DNA from: Symbiodinium kawagutii
Lineage: Eukaryota; Sar; Dinophyceae; Suessiales; Symbiodiniaceae
Assembly (NCBI GenBank): GCA_009767595.1
Contig: VSDK01003825.1
Location: 72,869-136,868, forward strand
Length of the DNA stretch: 64,000 nt
Reading direction: 5' to 3'
Shown: positions 22,054 through 34,384 of the stretch, piece by piece
Position numbering within the stretch: position 1 is the stretch's first letter
Layout of the letters: each line of letters opens with the position of its first letter
Made by a program: the position numbers and the translations under genes
The notes under the pieces: generated by a model
What the model was told of the DNA's origin: nothing
Databases searched by the model: none
The model's input: the letters and a program-made list of their open reading frames with translations, nothing else

Positions 22054-22510
22054 TTGATACGGATTTGTAATCAGTAATAATGGTGAATAATGACTAAGAA
22101 TAATGAATACTGATGTGTAATCAGTGATTACGGTGAATAATGACTAAGAATAATGAATGCTGATTTGTAATCAGCAATAATGCTGAATAGTGACTAAGCA
22201 TAATAGATACTGATTTGTAATTAGTATTAATGGCGAATGGTCTCTAAGAATAGTGAATACTGATTTGTAATCAGTAATAACGGTGAATAATGACAAAGAA
22301 TAATGAATAATGATTTGCAATCAGCAATAAGTAATAATAATAATGAGTAGTGACTAAGAATAATGAATAATGATTTGCAACCAGTATTAAGTAATAATGA
22401 ATAATGACTGAGAATGATGAATTATGATGTGTAAGTGGTAATAATGATGAATAATGGCTGAGAATGCTGAATAACGATGTGTAATTGGTAATGATGATGA
22501 ATAATGATTG
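22054..22510. repeat. Degenerate tandem repeat, about 50-60 bp period, nine units
   Basis: Units of the type TGATTTGTAATCAGTAATAA, then GGTGAATAATGACTAAGAAT, then AATGAATAC recur nine times with increasing divergence to the right. The word GATTTGTAATC contains the near-palindrome GATTNNNAATC. No coding signal. Confidence 0.8.
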
Positions 22511-22702
22511 ACAATCGTTAATATTGATAAACAAAATCATCAATCAACAAATAACAGAAGAACAGGGAGGAATGAAGAGTCCTGCTGGACCAACTGGAAA
22601 GTCCTTCTCCACCGTGTTCGTCTCCAAACGAAGTTGTGGACGGGGAGCCGATCACAGAATGCATGGGGTTAGGATATTGACAAGCCTTAACGCACACCCA
22701 AA

Positions 22703-22815
22703 TGGCAGTGGGTCAAAACCCCATACCCTGGTTCCCCTATCATTAACCATTGTTTCACCTGTCATTGTTGGTCATTACCCCCCATTATTGGTTGGCTGAT
22801 ATTGACCCATAGCCA
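22703..22815. mobile_element. Short inverted-repeat element, family 1
   Basis: Ends TGGCAGTGGGTCAA and TTGACCCATAGCCA, interior CCTGGTTCCCCTATCATTAA and CATTATTGGTTGG. 113 bp, non-coding. Confidence 0.75.
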
Positions 22816-23932
22816 AATAACGCCAAATAACTGGAAATTCTTGGAATCGCTCCCATCCCACCATGGTGCAGCAATTGTTAGCAGTGCACGGTCTGAAGCC
22901 ATGAGGAGAAACAACCCCAAAATCCCATCTTTTGCAGAAACAGATTCATCAGGTGAGCCGTGGTCAGGTATCACGCAAGTGCTTGGGTTCGTGCCTTTTG
23001 GGGTGTAAAGCTGGCAAGCCATTCAATTGCCTCAAGGATGGATCTTGACTAAAAAACGAGCAACGCTTCATCCCATTACTGGTTGATGATGGGAACTCAC
23101 CACTTGGTTACTTCGCAAATTGCCCCGTGCTAGCGTCTCGTCGTATCCCCATGGTATGCCAAGCAGTAAAAAACGGTGATTTTATCCATCCTAAATAGTT
23201 GACATCCAATTGTGATCTTGAAGTTTCGGCCGACCCTGTCACACTGAGATACAACTGAAAAACAAAAGGCAACAACGAATGCTATGGATTGAAATCATAC
23301 GAATCCCGGCCAATTAAACCAAAAACCACAGCCATAGCTACCCTCCGCCTATGTTGTAGCAGGTTTCTTGCCGCACTATCCAACACAAGATACATGAGGA
23401 TAGCATCATTGCTAGCCACATACCTACGCATATGTTTATTGGATTAGCCCCTCGTTGATGGAAAACAGATCAAAACGTGCATTTCCGGTTGATAGCAGTT
23501 TATCTTTTCCCGTATAAGCCAATATCCAAATACTGACAAGCACACGTACACCCACTATTCTTCCGTCGTCTTCAGTCATAACATCCGCTTTTCTGGTTAC
23601 TATCTGCATCTGAGTGGTTGAACACAAAAAAGGATCCCAATACACGTTCAATGCACATATTTATATATATATATATATAAAGATTGTACATATGTGTTTC
23701 TTTATTTGTCTATCTACCTATATATTTATTCAAGTATTTATGCATTTAATCACTTATTTGTCTGTCTATTTTGCTTTTTGGCTTTTTGTTTATCTATGTA
23801 TATGCTGTATTTGTATGTGAGTATGATCATATATGTTGTATATGCATCTATTTGTATATCATGTGCGTTGCGGTCATTTTGGTCCAACCACAGCCTATGG
23901 ATCCGCTCAGGAAAACATCGCTGCCCCCCCGC

Positions 23933-23965
23933 CTTCAGTTCACCGCAACGGTTCTCCAGCATCTC
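23933..23965 (-). CDS. Exon, module A second half, unit 5 (33 nt)
   Basis: Acceptor CGCAACTCAG|GA, donor GAACTGAAG|GC. Phase 0 in, 0 out. Reads EMLENRCGELK, completing the module begun at 24,406. The two pieces total exactly 95 nt. Confidence 0.78.
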
Positions 23966-24344
23966 CTGAGTTGCGATGGCTGGCAGCGCCGGTCTCTTTT
24001 TTGGCCGGTGTTTGGATTTCAAACCATTGACCCAACATGGGAAACCAACCGGTTGGGAAATGAAAATAGCTGGAAATAGCTTCCAGCGGCCCCTAACTCG
24101 GAAGTGCAGTCGCTGGCCAAGCAAGGTCATGCCATGTCATGCCAGGCTGTCTCTTTCTCCACCAAACGCAAATTTGGTTGTGGTCGCGTTTGTCTTAGTG
24201 ATGAGGACGATGACGATGATGATGATGACATTTACTTCGGGGTTACATACCAAGAGGTATGATTTATATCTTAACCAGGTCGCTTTGCCACTTGTAGCTG
24301 GCTTGCCTACGAATCTGCGCGGCTTGACTCATGGCACCGCGCAC
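23966..24344 (-). other. Extra intron splitting module A of unit 5 (379 nt)
   Basis: Starts GTGCGCGG and ends CAACTCAG. All five full copies of module A are continuous at this point, so this intron was probably gained here. It contains a GAT/GAC trinucleotide stretch at about 24,200-24,230. Confidence 0.7.
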
Positions 24345-24406
24345 CTTGCACTGCTGCACCGTCTTCTCGGCGGCGTCACGCGCGAAAACCTTCATTTCCG
24401 CAGAGC
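24345..24406 (-). CDS. Exon, module A first half, unit 5 (62 nt)
   Basis: Acceptor CAGCCGGAG|GC, donor CAGTGCAAG|GT. Phase 1 in, 0 out. Reads (G)SAEMKVFARDAAEKTV, then QQCK, matching the first 21 residues of the other A modules. Confidence 0.8.
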
Positions 24407-25177
24407 CTCCGGCTGTGCAGCCCGAGCCACGTGAACATTCCCTGCATTGTTGGGACCAATTTTGGGTTTAATATGTGGCATTTGGAAATCCATTCTCTCC
24501 AAAGCATTATCGGGACCCAATATCCAAAGCCGTGCTTATGGGCTCTCAAGATTCCAGATGTACCAGGAATCTCCTGTCTGTTGCACTGCGCCTATGACCT
24601 CCTGGCCATATCAAGTTGTGCCGAAGGGGCACCACATTGTGGACGCAGCCATACTCATGGTTGAGCAATGAGGGAATCATAACTAATCACATGTTCCGCG
24701 GGGATGGGACCATTGTTCACCATGCTCAATAAATCTTGATACTGTATTTTAAGTATATGGCTGAGATTTACAATAAATCTTGATCAATAAACATAAATCT
24801 TGATACTCATGCACCGTAATCAATCACTTGTTTTTACCTATATGGCTGTGGGTCCCATGTACCCCTCACTGGTCACATCCCGTTATCGTTGGCATTGACC
24901 CAACTCTGGATGACCGAGTACTCCCAAACTGTATAGATTGGTTTATAAGCAACATCCAGTATCACATGTACCTTTGGCTTTAAATGACCAATCAAGGACA
25001 ACTGTTGGGATGTTCACCTACTCCTTTTTTGGATGATTAATCTTGACCAACAGCCATATCTAGCTGATATATCCGCTATCATTGTTGGTTATTCTCCCCG
25101 ATTCTTAACCAAGAGTTGTTAACCATTTTTCTCTGTTAACCATCACTAACTCCATCAAAGTCCATGTCCACATTTAC

Positions 25178-25276
25178 GGGTTTCCCAAAATAGAGGAACC
25201 CCCAAATCATCCTCTATAAGCCATCTTTTTGAATAAACCAAGCTTTGTGGGGGTACCCGTATCTTAAGAAACCACC
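25178..25276. mobile_element. Short inverted-repeat element, family 2
   Basis: Ends GGGTTTCCCAAAATAG and ATCTTAAGAAACCACC, interior AACCCCCAAATCATCC and AATAAACCAAGC. ATTT occurs beside both ends. It ends 59 nt from the unit 5 B exon. Confidence 0.65.
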
Positions 25277-25335
25277 ATTTGTAGCCCATATCCGTTTCGT
25301 TCCCCAGAACCGTTGTGATCGCAACGGACGCCCAC

Positions 25336-25382
25336 CTTCAGCACACTGCGAGGCAACTCGCCGTAAGGCTTCCTCCAACTTC
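25336..25382 (-). CDS. Exon, module B, unit 5 (47 nt, 10 codons shorter)
   Basis: Acceptor CATGATGCAG|GAAGTTGG, donor TGCTGAAG|GT. Phase 2 in, 1 out. Reads (R)KLEEALRRVASQCAE. The middle of the module (DSRLERVSS region) is missing in frame. Confidence 0.78.
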
Positions 25383-25477
25383 CTGCATCATGGCAGCCAT
25401 GGGGGCATGATGCAACCTTGCGACCCCCAACCAACCAATCAACCAATCAACCAACGAACGTGACCCAAAAGATACTG

Positions 25478-25481
<4 letters not shown>

Positions 25482-25524
<43 letters not shown>

Positions 25525-25569
25525 GATGATGATAATCATGATGATGGTGATGATGATGATGATGATGAT
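25482..25569. repeat. (GAT)n microsatellite running into a gap
   Basis: Pure and slightly interrupted GAT repeats abut the large N gap. They explain the poly-Met, poly-His and poly-Ile open frames across the gap, which are artefacts. Confidence 0.9.
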
Positions 25570-26510
25570 NNNNNNNNNNNNNNNNNNNNNNNNNNNNNNN
25601 NNNNNNNNNNNNNNNNNNNNNNNNNNNNNNNNNNNNNNNNNNNNNNNNNNNNNNNNNNNNNNNNNNNNNNNNNNNNNNNNNNNNNNNNNNNNNNNNNNNN
25701 NNNNNNNNNNNNNNNNNNNNNNNNNNNNNNNNNNNNNNNNNNNNNNNNNNNNNNNNNNNNNNNNNNNNNNNNNNNNNNNNNNNNNNNNNNNNNNNNNNNN
25801 NNNNNNNNNNNNNNNNNNNNNNNNNNNNNNNNNNNNNNNNNNNNNNNNNNNNNNNNNNNNNNNNNNNNNNNNNNNNNNNNNNNNNNNNNNNNNNNNNNNN
25901 NNNNNNNNNNNNNNNNNNNNNNNNNNNNNNNNNNNNNNNNNNNNNNNNNNNNNNNNNNNNNNNNNNNNNNNNNNNNNNNNNNNNNNNNNNNNNNNNNNNN
26001 NNNNNNNNNNNNNNNNNNNNNNNNNNNNNNNNNNNNNNNNNNNNNNNNNNNNNNNNNNNNNNNNNNNNNNNNNNNNNNNNNNNNNNNNNNNNNNNNNNNN
26101 NNNNNNNNNNNNNNNNNNNNNNNNNNNNNNNNNNNNNNNNNNNNNNNNNNNNNNNNNNNNNNNNNNNNNNNNNNNNNNNNNNNNNNNNNNNNNNNNNNNN
26201 NNNNNNNNNNNNNNNNNNNNNNNNNNNNNNNNNNNNNNNNNNNNNNNNNNNNNNNNNNNNNNNNNNNNNNNNNNNNNNNNNNNNNNNNNNNNNNNNNNNN
26301 NNNNNNNNNNNNNNNNNNNNNNNNNNNNNNNNNNNNNNNNNNNNNNNNNNNNNNNNNNNNNNNNNNNNNNNNNNNNNNNNNNNNNNNNNNNNNNNNNNNN
26401 NNNNNNNNNNNNNNNNNNNNNNNNNNNNNNNNNNNNNNNNNNNNNNNNNNNNNNNNNNNNNNNNNNNNNNNNNNNNNNNNNNNNNNNNNNNNNNNNNNNN
26501 NNNNNNNNNN
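25570..26510. other. Assembly gap (941 N)
   Basis: Unknown sequence in the intron between F of unit 4 and B of unit 5. Confidence 0.95.
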
Positions 26511-26522
26511 CCGACGTTCCCC

Positions 26523-26562
26523 CTGTCGATGCTCTGGCAGCTCTCGATCTCGGCAGCAGATC
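26523..26562 (-). CDS. Exon, module F, unit 4 (40 nt)
   Basis: Acceptor TCGCATCCAG|GA. By homology the exon ends GACAG, followed by GGGGAA: the only non GT/GC/GA donor in the array, so the true boundary may be shifted by a base or two. Reads (G)SAAEIESCQSID plus AG. It lies 12 nt from the gap. Confidence 0.72.
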
Positions 26563-27757
26563 CTGGATGCGAAAGGAGCAACCAATGACTGCAACAACTC
26601 CTGCAGCAGCAACAACAACAACAAGAAGAAGAAAAACAAGAAGAAGAAGAAGAAGAACAACAAGAAGAACAACAACAGAAATACTATGGAATAATATCAA
26701 ATAATATGAAATAATATGGAATAATAAAGAATTGTAGTAATAGCAATCAATATTCTAGGCAGTCAACGCAATTGGTAATCAATATGCCTTGTAAGGGCTC
26801 ATCCATCTATCTTTCATTCAACATGCGGGTTGTCGAGGAGCTGTGTGGTGCCCAATAGACTGACTATATATACCTGGTCCTGAAATCTATGAGTATGTGC
26901 CCGTGCTCTGTTTCGCGAGGACTGATGCTGGCCAAAACAAGAAACAATGCAAGAGAAGCTGCACCAGAGAGGATACTGCCCAATCATCGAGGGGGCATCT
27001 TCACTCGTCAGTGATGTGTTTCAGCCCCGTTTTAGGTCAGATCATACGGTCAGCGCCTCAAAGTAAGCAACTTGACAATATCAGCCCACAAGTTGTGGTC
27101 TGCAGAATTTACACTTGCACAACTATTCATGTAGCAATAGGGCCAAAATAAATTCGGCAAACAAATTGAACGAGGATGGCAATATGATGATAAGGAATCA
27201 TATCTCCCATGCAGTGCAGGGAGCCTTGACGGATGGAATTTCGGACCAACTTCCAGCGTCGCAGCTCTGAAGTTTGAGCCCTGGCCTAGACACAAAACCT
27301 ACGCTGACAAACAAAAACACCAATCATTAGACATGCAATGACCCTTGCTCAAGGTGACCCTGCGGTGACCCTTAAGGTGACCCTAAGGTGACCCACTTCA
27401 CTACTCATGGCGCTGCAAAGACCTGGCTTCGTGCCTTTGGAAACGCCCAAGGCGTTTGGACTCCAGCGTCAGCTTCTGATGGAAACTGGTTGGCTTGCAA
27501 TGGTTGGTTGATGGTGGTTACTCTAGTGGTTGGTTGGCAATGATTGGTTAATGGTGATTACTGGTTGCTTCTAATCTGTAAAATCACACCTGTTCTTCAG
27601 AACTCCAGTCTAAACATCAACAACTTATCCCTTCTTCCCTCAGCAATGCATAGATTCCCTCATCACTTGAAAAACCTTCTGCGAAGCCGGGCAAGCTATA
27701 TCAGCCTGAGCCTAAAAACTTGCTGCTGCTGCCCTGCCCTGCCCCTGGCGTCGTTTC
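26563..27757. other. Intron between C and F of unit 4
   Basis: AAC/AAG trinucleotide run at about 26,605-26,680, AATAATATG repeats to 26,730, and a (CCTAAGGTGA)-like short tandem at about 27,350-27,395. No gene is seen. Confidence 0.5.
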
Positions 27758-27842
27758 CTCGGTTGCTTTCGACCAACTCGCCGCAGGTCTTCTGCAGCTG
27801 CTGCAGCTGCTGAAAGCGCTCGCCCTCCGACAAACGCAAGGC
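27758..27842 (-). CDS. Exon, module C, unit 4 (85 nt)
   Basis: Acceptor CCGTGGGAG|GC, donor AACCGAG|GA. Phase 0 in, 1 out. Reads ALRLSEGERFQQLQ, then QLQKTCGELVESNR. The Gln-rich centre makes a short GCAGCT repeat in the DNA. Confidence 0.82.
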
Positions 27843-28813
27843 CTCCCACGGCAGGCGTCCCAGTCGCAGCTGATGGCGTCACAGGTCTCCCCCAGTGGCG
27901 TCCCCTTCTGGCCAGAAAGCTATGGATAGCAGGGCTGCTTTTACTATGACACAGCTGCTTTTGCTGCTTTTACTATGGCACATGATCAGGTTTATCACAC
28001 ATGATCATTCTGAATGCACGATTCTGGGCGATGCTGTCCAGTCACCGAAGGTCGGCCGCGATATTGCCATGAAATTTCAGACCGTCCTTTGCTGCTGATT
28101 GCCACCTTGAATCACCAAACCCTTCCCAACCCAAGGTTGCAAGTTCTCACCTACAGGGGTATGCCACAACAGCCCATGGTTGGCAAAACTTGAGGCCAAG
28201 GGTAGGTGACGAAAGCTAGCATGGCAACTGACCGGAAGAACAAACAAGGAGAAAGTTTGCATTCATGATTGCTGAAGAGAATGGCAGCAAGTAGAAACAA
28301 GAGCGCAATAGAAACGGCCCTGGGGGGAATTGAGCCTGGAGGGGGGGGAATTGAGCCTGGAGGGGGGGGGCCTTTTTATTGAATTATTCAATTATTTGTG
28401 GCTTTTGGAGGTCCTGTCCCTGCCAATTACTTGCTAAAGCAAGAGCAACTTCAGCTAGCTGACGCTAGCTTTCGTGACATTGAACAAATCAAGCGTATTG
28501 CAGGATGCAAGAACCAAACAAAGACATTTTATTGAGATCTACACAACTACAAAAACCAATAATGTAGTGAGTGTGAGCATGATTTTTGCGACCGTATGGA
28601 ACGCAATAAACCATACATTCAAGCCCGCTCGACTACTTGGTGCTGAAATGAGAACATCTGATACACACAGGGAGATTGATATCATACATGTCATGAACCA
28701 ACAGTGCGAACCAAACTGCAGCCCCACGATGGGATGAAGCCTGGGAAGGGTGGAATTCTTTCGAATGCATAACTGCTATGACCAGCTTGCGGTTGCTACC
28801 ACCCAGCGCCAGC
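27843..28813. other. Intron between D and C of unit 4
   Basis: Contains a duplicated GGGGGGAATTGAGCCTGGAG motif at 28,325-28,372. No E, G or H exon was recognised. Confidence 0.5.
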
Positions 28814-28858
28814 CTCCAGCTTGGACGAGCTGTCCGCAAGCCGTTGATCCATTTGGTC
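28814..28858 (-). CDS. Exon, module D, unit 4 (45 nt)
   Basis: Acceptor CACCTGCTAG|GA, donor AAGCTGGAG|GC. Phase 0 in, 0 out. Reads DQMDQRLADSSSKLE. Confidence 0.75.
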
Positions 28859-30246
28859 CTAGCAGGTGCTGTGATTCTTCTGGTTGTGGTAATACCTGGT
28901 CCGCAAGTCCTGTTTGCTTGGGCGCATTCTGTGGTGTTGTCAGTTGCTAGATTGGTTCTATTCATCAACCTGCTTGTTTTTTATTTCGTTTCAATGAAAT
29001 CCTTCGAATGGAAGTGCCATTCCTTCAAGCAATAAAAGTCCATGATCCAGGCTCGACATCATGGCCTTGTGACCGTTCCGTAAGCCTGATACTAACAGCT
29101 TTGATGTGCTGGATGACCTACACTGCGATTGTATCTGTTAAGACCTGGTGTAGAGTAACTACCAGTTGTCGTAGACATAGCCATAGTCAAATGACAGACA
29201 AATCGACTTACAACTACGGCCTAGGGGGTCCCATGTTGAGCCAGCTCCATGGGAATCAAAATCATTGGCACAGCCACTTGTAGTGAAAAGGGCTGTGTGT
29301 CCAACGACAGGTATCCCATTTGCAAGCAGTGAACCATCCCTAGCAGCCCTAGCTGAATGACAAGTCATCAGTAAGTTCCATTGCCGCTGTCTTCGCCTTC
29401 CTTGTGGACTGTAGAAAAGTCTCACTGCGGTCACAAAATTGGAAAAAAGCGTGTAACATCTTACGGCCAACAAATGATATCGAAGGGGCCTCCCATAAGT
29501 CGTCCAGTGCCCACATACAGAAGCTTAGGAGGTTGAACTTAGGACAGGCACCTGGTGAAGATCAAAAAACGAATGGTTCATCAGGGATACTATGTAGTAT
29601 ACCAGTATAGTTTACTATAAAGGGGATACCCAATGGTTCAACATTCACCAGTCTACTTCGCTTTTGCGAGGTTCACCTACCCAATTTTTGAATGGCTGCT
29701 ATTGACCAGTACCCGATTCATTCTTTGTTAAAGCACACCTGGGTGAAGGAAAAATGAAACCTTCCTCTCCAGTGGGTTCACAGTTGGGGCTGTCAAACAC
29801 CTCCATTCATTCATGTCATGGCTTCTGCAGGACCTAGCACCAGGGTGGCTGGATATCATCCAACCTCTTTGGTCCCGGCACCTTGTGTTCCAATCTTTTA
29901 GATGAACCGCCGAATCGCCACGAATCATCTAGATGCATCCAGGCAAGGTGGTACCCCACTGAGTACTTTACGGGAAGTCCCAATTCAGCAAGTACAAAAT
30001 GGACACACCCAGAGTATTGATTGTAAAATTGGAAATTTATGATCACTAACGAAATTAATCGTCAGCTACCCCAGCATCAGTGAGTACAGAAACCATCATT
30101 GCTCAGTATCAACCGTTACTAGGCATTGCTAGCAGATATTAACCATTGGGCACCATTCTCAAGCATTGTTCACCCCCCTTAAGCACTATGCACTGCCAGT
30201 AATTACCATTGACCATCATCAACCAGTGCTTCCTCACCGCTCTCGC
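28859..30246. other. Intron between A and D of unit 4
   Basis: Ordinary composition with several chance open frames; no module homology or mobile element recognised. Confidence 0.5.
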
Positions 30247-30341
30247 CTTCAGCTCGATACTTCGAAGTTCAATCAGCTCCCTGCATCGTTGCCCGATCTT
30301 CTCGGCCACATCGCGCGACATGGCTTTGGCCTCCACGACGC
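30247..30341 (-). CDS. Exon, module A, unit 4 (95 nt)
   Basis: Acceptor GCCCTGCTAG|GC, donor ATCGAGCTGAAG|GC. Phase 1 in, 0 out. Reads (G)VVEAKAMSRDVAEKIG, then QRCRELIELRSIELK. Confidence 0.85.
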
Positions 30342-31606
<1,265 letters not shown>

Positions 31607-31683
31607 CTTCCACGGCTTGTGTCACCTGCGTGCTTTGACGCTCTAGGCGAAGGTCGTGGCCCCGCAGCTGATCTTCCAACTGC
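31607..31683 (-). CDS. Exon, module B, unit 4 (77 nt)
   Basis: Acceptor CTGCGTAG|GCAGTTGG, donor CCGTGGAAG|GT. Phase 2 in, 1 out. Reads (R)QLEDQLRGHDLRLERQ, then STQVTQAVE. It is the only B exon without the conserved Cys near the end. Confidence 0.82.
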
Positions 31684-32172
31684 CTACGCAGCAGGGATCA
31701 TTGAGCCATGGATCAAGCCATGGATTCATCATGGAACACTGCTGGATGTAAGTTACATTAAGTTTGATGAGTGAAAGTGACTAATCATTTTCTAGTCATT
31801 ACTATTGATCTTATAACTTACTACACTCATTATTGTTAAAGGAACAAGTTACTACAGTGATCTACCAGTGATCATAATTGATACTCATGATGGATTGTAA
31901 GGTACTGACTATTAATCATTCTTGCCGGTAGATCAATATCATTGATAATCATCCAGCCGGATGCTTGAGGCCAATCATTGATGATTGATTCATGGATCAA
32001 TCTGATTGATATCAAGTATTCATATCGGTCAGTGAAGACCTTCATTGATGAAAGCATCACGTATCGATCGTCATTCATCATCGCAATCTGAGTGTCCAAG
32101 CTTCCGGCTTGCCATCAGCAAGAGTGGTTGATCTGGACTCCCCCATGGTCACCAGGTAGAGTTCCTATAATT

Positions 32173-32271
32173 GGGTGTTTCTCAATAAGAGTACCCCCAA
32201 ATCATCCACTAATAGTCACTTATAGTAATAAACCAACCACTTTTTTGGGCCCCCTATTTTGAGAAACCACC
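32173..32271. mobile_element. Short inverted-repeat element, family 2, with target duplication
   Basis: Ends GGGTGTTTCTCAATAAG and CTATTTTGAGAAACCACC; interior CCCCCAAATCATCCACTA and AATAAACCAACCAC. AATT occurs directly outside both ends. 99 bp. Confidence 0.82.
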
Positions 32272-32639
32272 AATTAGGTTCTAGTGCAAACAACCAACAG
32301 TTGACTTTCACCACTTGGCACAACACACCAAGTAGCGGTGGCCGCCAGTTGATGTCAGGAGTTTCTGTGAGCGCGTTGGATCAGGGCAGACCTCCCATGA
32401 AAGTTGGATGGCACCCGTGCTTGCATGGTGCAGGGATGGTCCATGATTCTCGCTTTCAGGAAATGGTTGTGGAACAACATCTCACTGCACAGGAGATTCA
32501 AAGGCGCAGGTTCGGATTTTGAAATTGATGCTTGGATTTCTTGGCGAGTACTCGGCTACTAAAGCCAACCAACGTACCAGGAAATGACCAAAACTTATCT
32601 AGACAATCAACACACATGCTTGGATTTCACATGTATACT

Positions 32640-32760
32640 GCATAAATATATATATATATACATATTTACACATCTAAATGTGCATACGGTGCATATATAC
32701 ATACACACACATATCATATTACATGTGTACGTAGGTAGGTAGGTAAGTAGGTGGGTGATG
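32640..32760. repeat. AT- and TACATA-type microsatellites
   Basis: (AT)n, then CATACACACACATA and (TAGG)n-like runs in the intron between F of unit 3 and B of unit 4. No gene is seen in 31,684-32,810. Confidence 0.7.
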
Positions 32761-32810
32761 GTAGGTGGATAAATTGTGCGCTTGTTCCCCCACATTCACG
32801 CTGGCTGTGC

Positions 32811-32850
32811 CTGTGACCTGTGCGGCACTGCTCCACTTCGGCTTGCAGGC
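32811..32850 (-). CDS. Exon, module F, unit 3 (40 nt)
   Basis: Acceptor ATAGCCAG|GC, donor GGTCACAG|GC. Phase 1 in, 2 out. Reads (G)LQAEVEQCRTGH plus AG. Confidence 0.83.
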
Positions 32851-33550
32851 CTGGCTATGGCTATGGATAGGTGGTAGGTGGGCAGCCATGGCTTATGACC
32901 AACTGCTTGGCTTGGATTTAGAGGGAAACCATGGGATTTTCTGTGGTTTAGTATGGTCAATAATATGGTTAAGTATGGTTAATCGTGGTTGACTATGCTT
33001 AATAGTTGCTTACTATGATTAATAGTGGTTGTGACAGGTCGCAACCAACTAAGTGACCAACCAAATAAGAAATGAGCAGGTCAATAACCAAGCACCTACC
33101 TAACCAACTAGGTCGCAACCAACTCTTGCACTTGGCTATGGGTTATGACCAGCCAACTAAGATATGGGTAGGTGAACATCCAATTGAAGACTCGTGACTG
33201 GCCATTTAGGGATATTTAGGGAATGTTCAGTAGGGGCACCAAGGGTTTAACCTACAGCCGATTCGGATCGCGATAGCGATCAGAGACATAAGGATGTGTA
33301 GTCGCTGGTTCCCCATTGCTAGCGCAGTTGAGTGAAAATCGGCAACTGATGAAGTCAACCACCATTGAGGACCTCTACATTGAAGTCTTCTACCCCCTTC
33401 AAGGTCAATATTTTCTGTTATAAGCAATTCTCAAGCAAAAATCATCGATTTCTTCACCAGTCGCAACCAACATCATCTGAAACCTCTCTCTCTTTACAGT
33501 CGCCACCAGCGCCACCGGCGCCACCGGCGCCACCGGCTCCACCGGCTCGC

Positions 33551-33614
33551 CTTTGCGCTGCTCCATCAGCTGCTCCAGCTGCTTCTGATGCTCACTGCTG
33601 GAGACTTTTAAGGC
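33551..33614 (-). CDS. Exon, module C, unit 3 (64 nt, 7 codons shorter)
   Basis: Acceptor GACATCGAG|GC, donor CAGCGCAAAG|GC. Phase 0 in, 1 out. Reads ALKVSSSEHQKQLEQLMEQR plus K. Just beyond the donor lies a (GGCGCCACC)-type short repeat at 33,505-33,545. Confidence 0.78.
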
Positions 33615-33908
33615 CTCGATGTCGTGATGAGATCAGCAACGGCTGGAGATGTCGTGGTGTTCCAATTTTGGCGTTACCTCTAAATCATTTATTTACCATC
33701 CATATTGCTATAATTGTGCTATAATTTTGCTATAATTTTGGGGCTACCCCTGATCATCCATTATTAATCATTTATAGCAATAAACCAACCATTTTTGATA
33801 AGCCACCATATGTGGATTCAGCAGTATCTAAATATACAAGGTCTGTGATTTGGGCGAGGTGCAACGAGCAACTTGGATAGGTGGAATCATGCGTTTGAAT
33901 ATACAAAT

Positions 33909-34013
33909 GGGTGTTTCTCAAAACAGGGGTAGCCCCAGCCGTACAGTTTATTAACCGTTGGTAGTAGGAAACCAACCATTCGCGGGGGTTCCCAATTTTA
34001 ATCAGAAACCACC
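33909..34013. mobile_element. Short inverted-repeat element, family 2
   Basis: Ends GGGTGTTTCTCAAAACAG and AATCAGAAACCACC, interior GGAAACCAACCATTCGCGGG. The flanks AAAT and AAGT are a possible imperfect duplication. Confidence 0.72.
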
Positions 34014-34339
34014 AAGTGTGCGTATGTATTTATATACAGTAATAGCAAATCCAAACTGTTGAGCTTGCAACCTCGAGGGTATTCAAAGAATCTCATGCGA
34101 CTCCCAGGTGTTATCCTCGAAGGCATGCCAGCTCGATCCTTTGGCTGACGGCAGCAAAACATGTGCATATGCAAATGGATATGTAATTTATAATGTGTGT
34201 ATGTATGTGTATATATATATATACATTTATTTTAACAAACATGTATACACAAAAGTATACACATACAATCCAAGAACATAGCAATATATCTGCCTTTCTG
34301 AGTTCGCTGGGGGGGGCACACAGACAAATCGCTCCGCGC

Positions 34340-34384
34340 CTCAAACTTGGTTCCCATGTCACCCATCTTGCGTTCCATGAGTTC
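34340..34384 (-). CDS. Exon, module D, unit 3 (45 nt)
   Basis: Acceptor TGTCACACAG|GA, donor AAGTTTGAG|GC. Phase 0 in, 0 out. Reads ELMERKMGDMGTKFE. Confidence 0.75.

Larger units (their letters stand above)
21385..23932. other. Intron between A and E of unit 5
   Basis: Holds a degenerate tandem repeat and a family 1 element (both listed), plus (TA)n at about 23,660-23,690. No D exon was found here. Confidence 0.5.

Noticed and set aside
25418..26704. Three or four ORFs of 380-428 codons across the large gap
   Set aside because: They consist of N residues plus GAT and AAG trinucleotide repeats; only the 40-nt F exon inside is supported.
34111..34170. F-like reading QRIELACLRG on the minus strand
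   Set aside because: Spacing, length and splice phase do not fit the 40-nt F class, and unit 3 already has a good F exon at 32,811.
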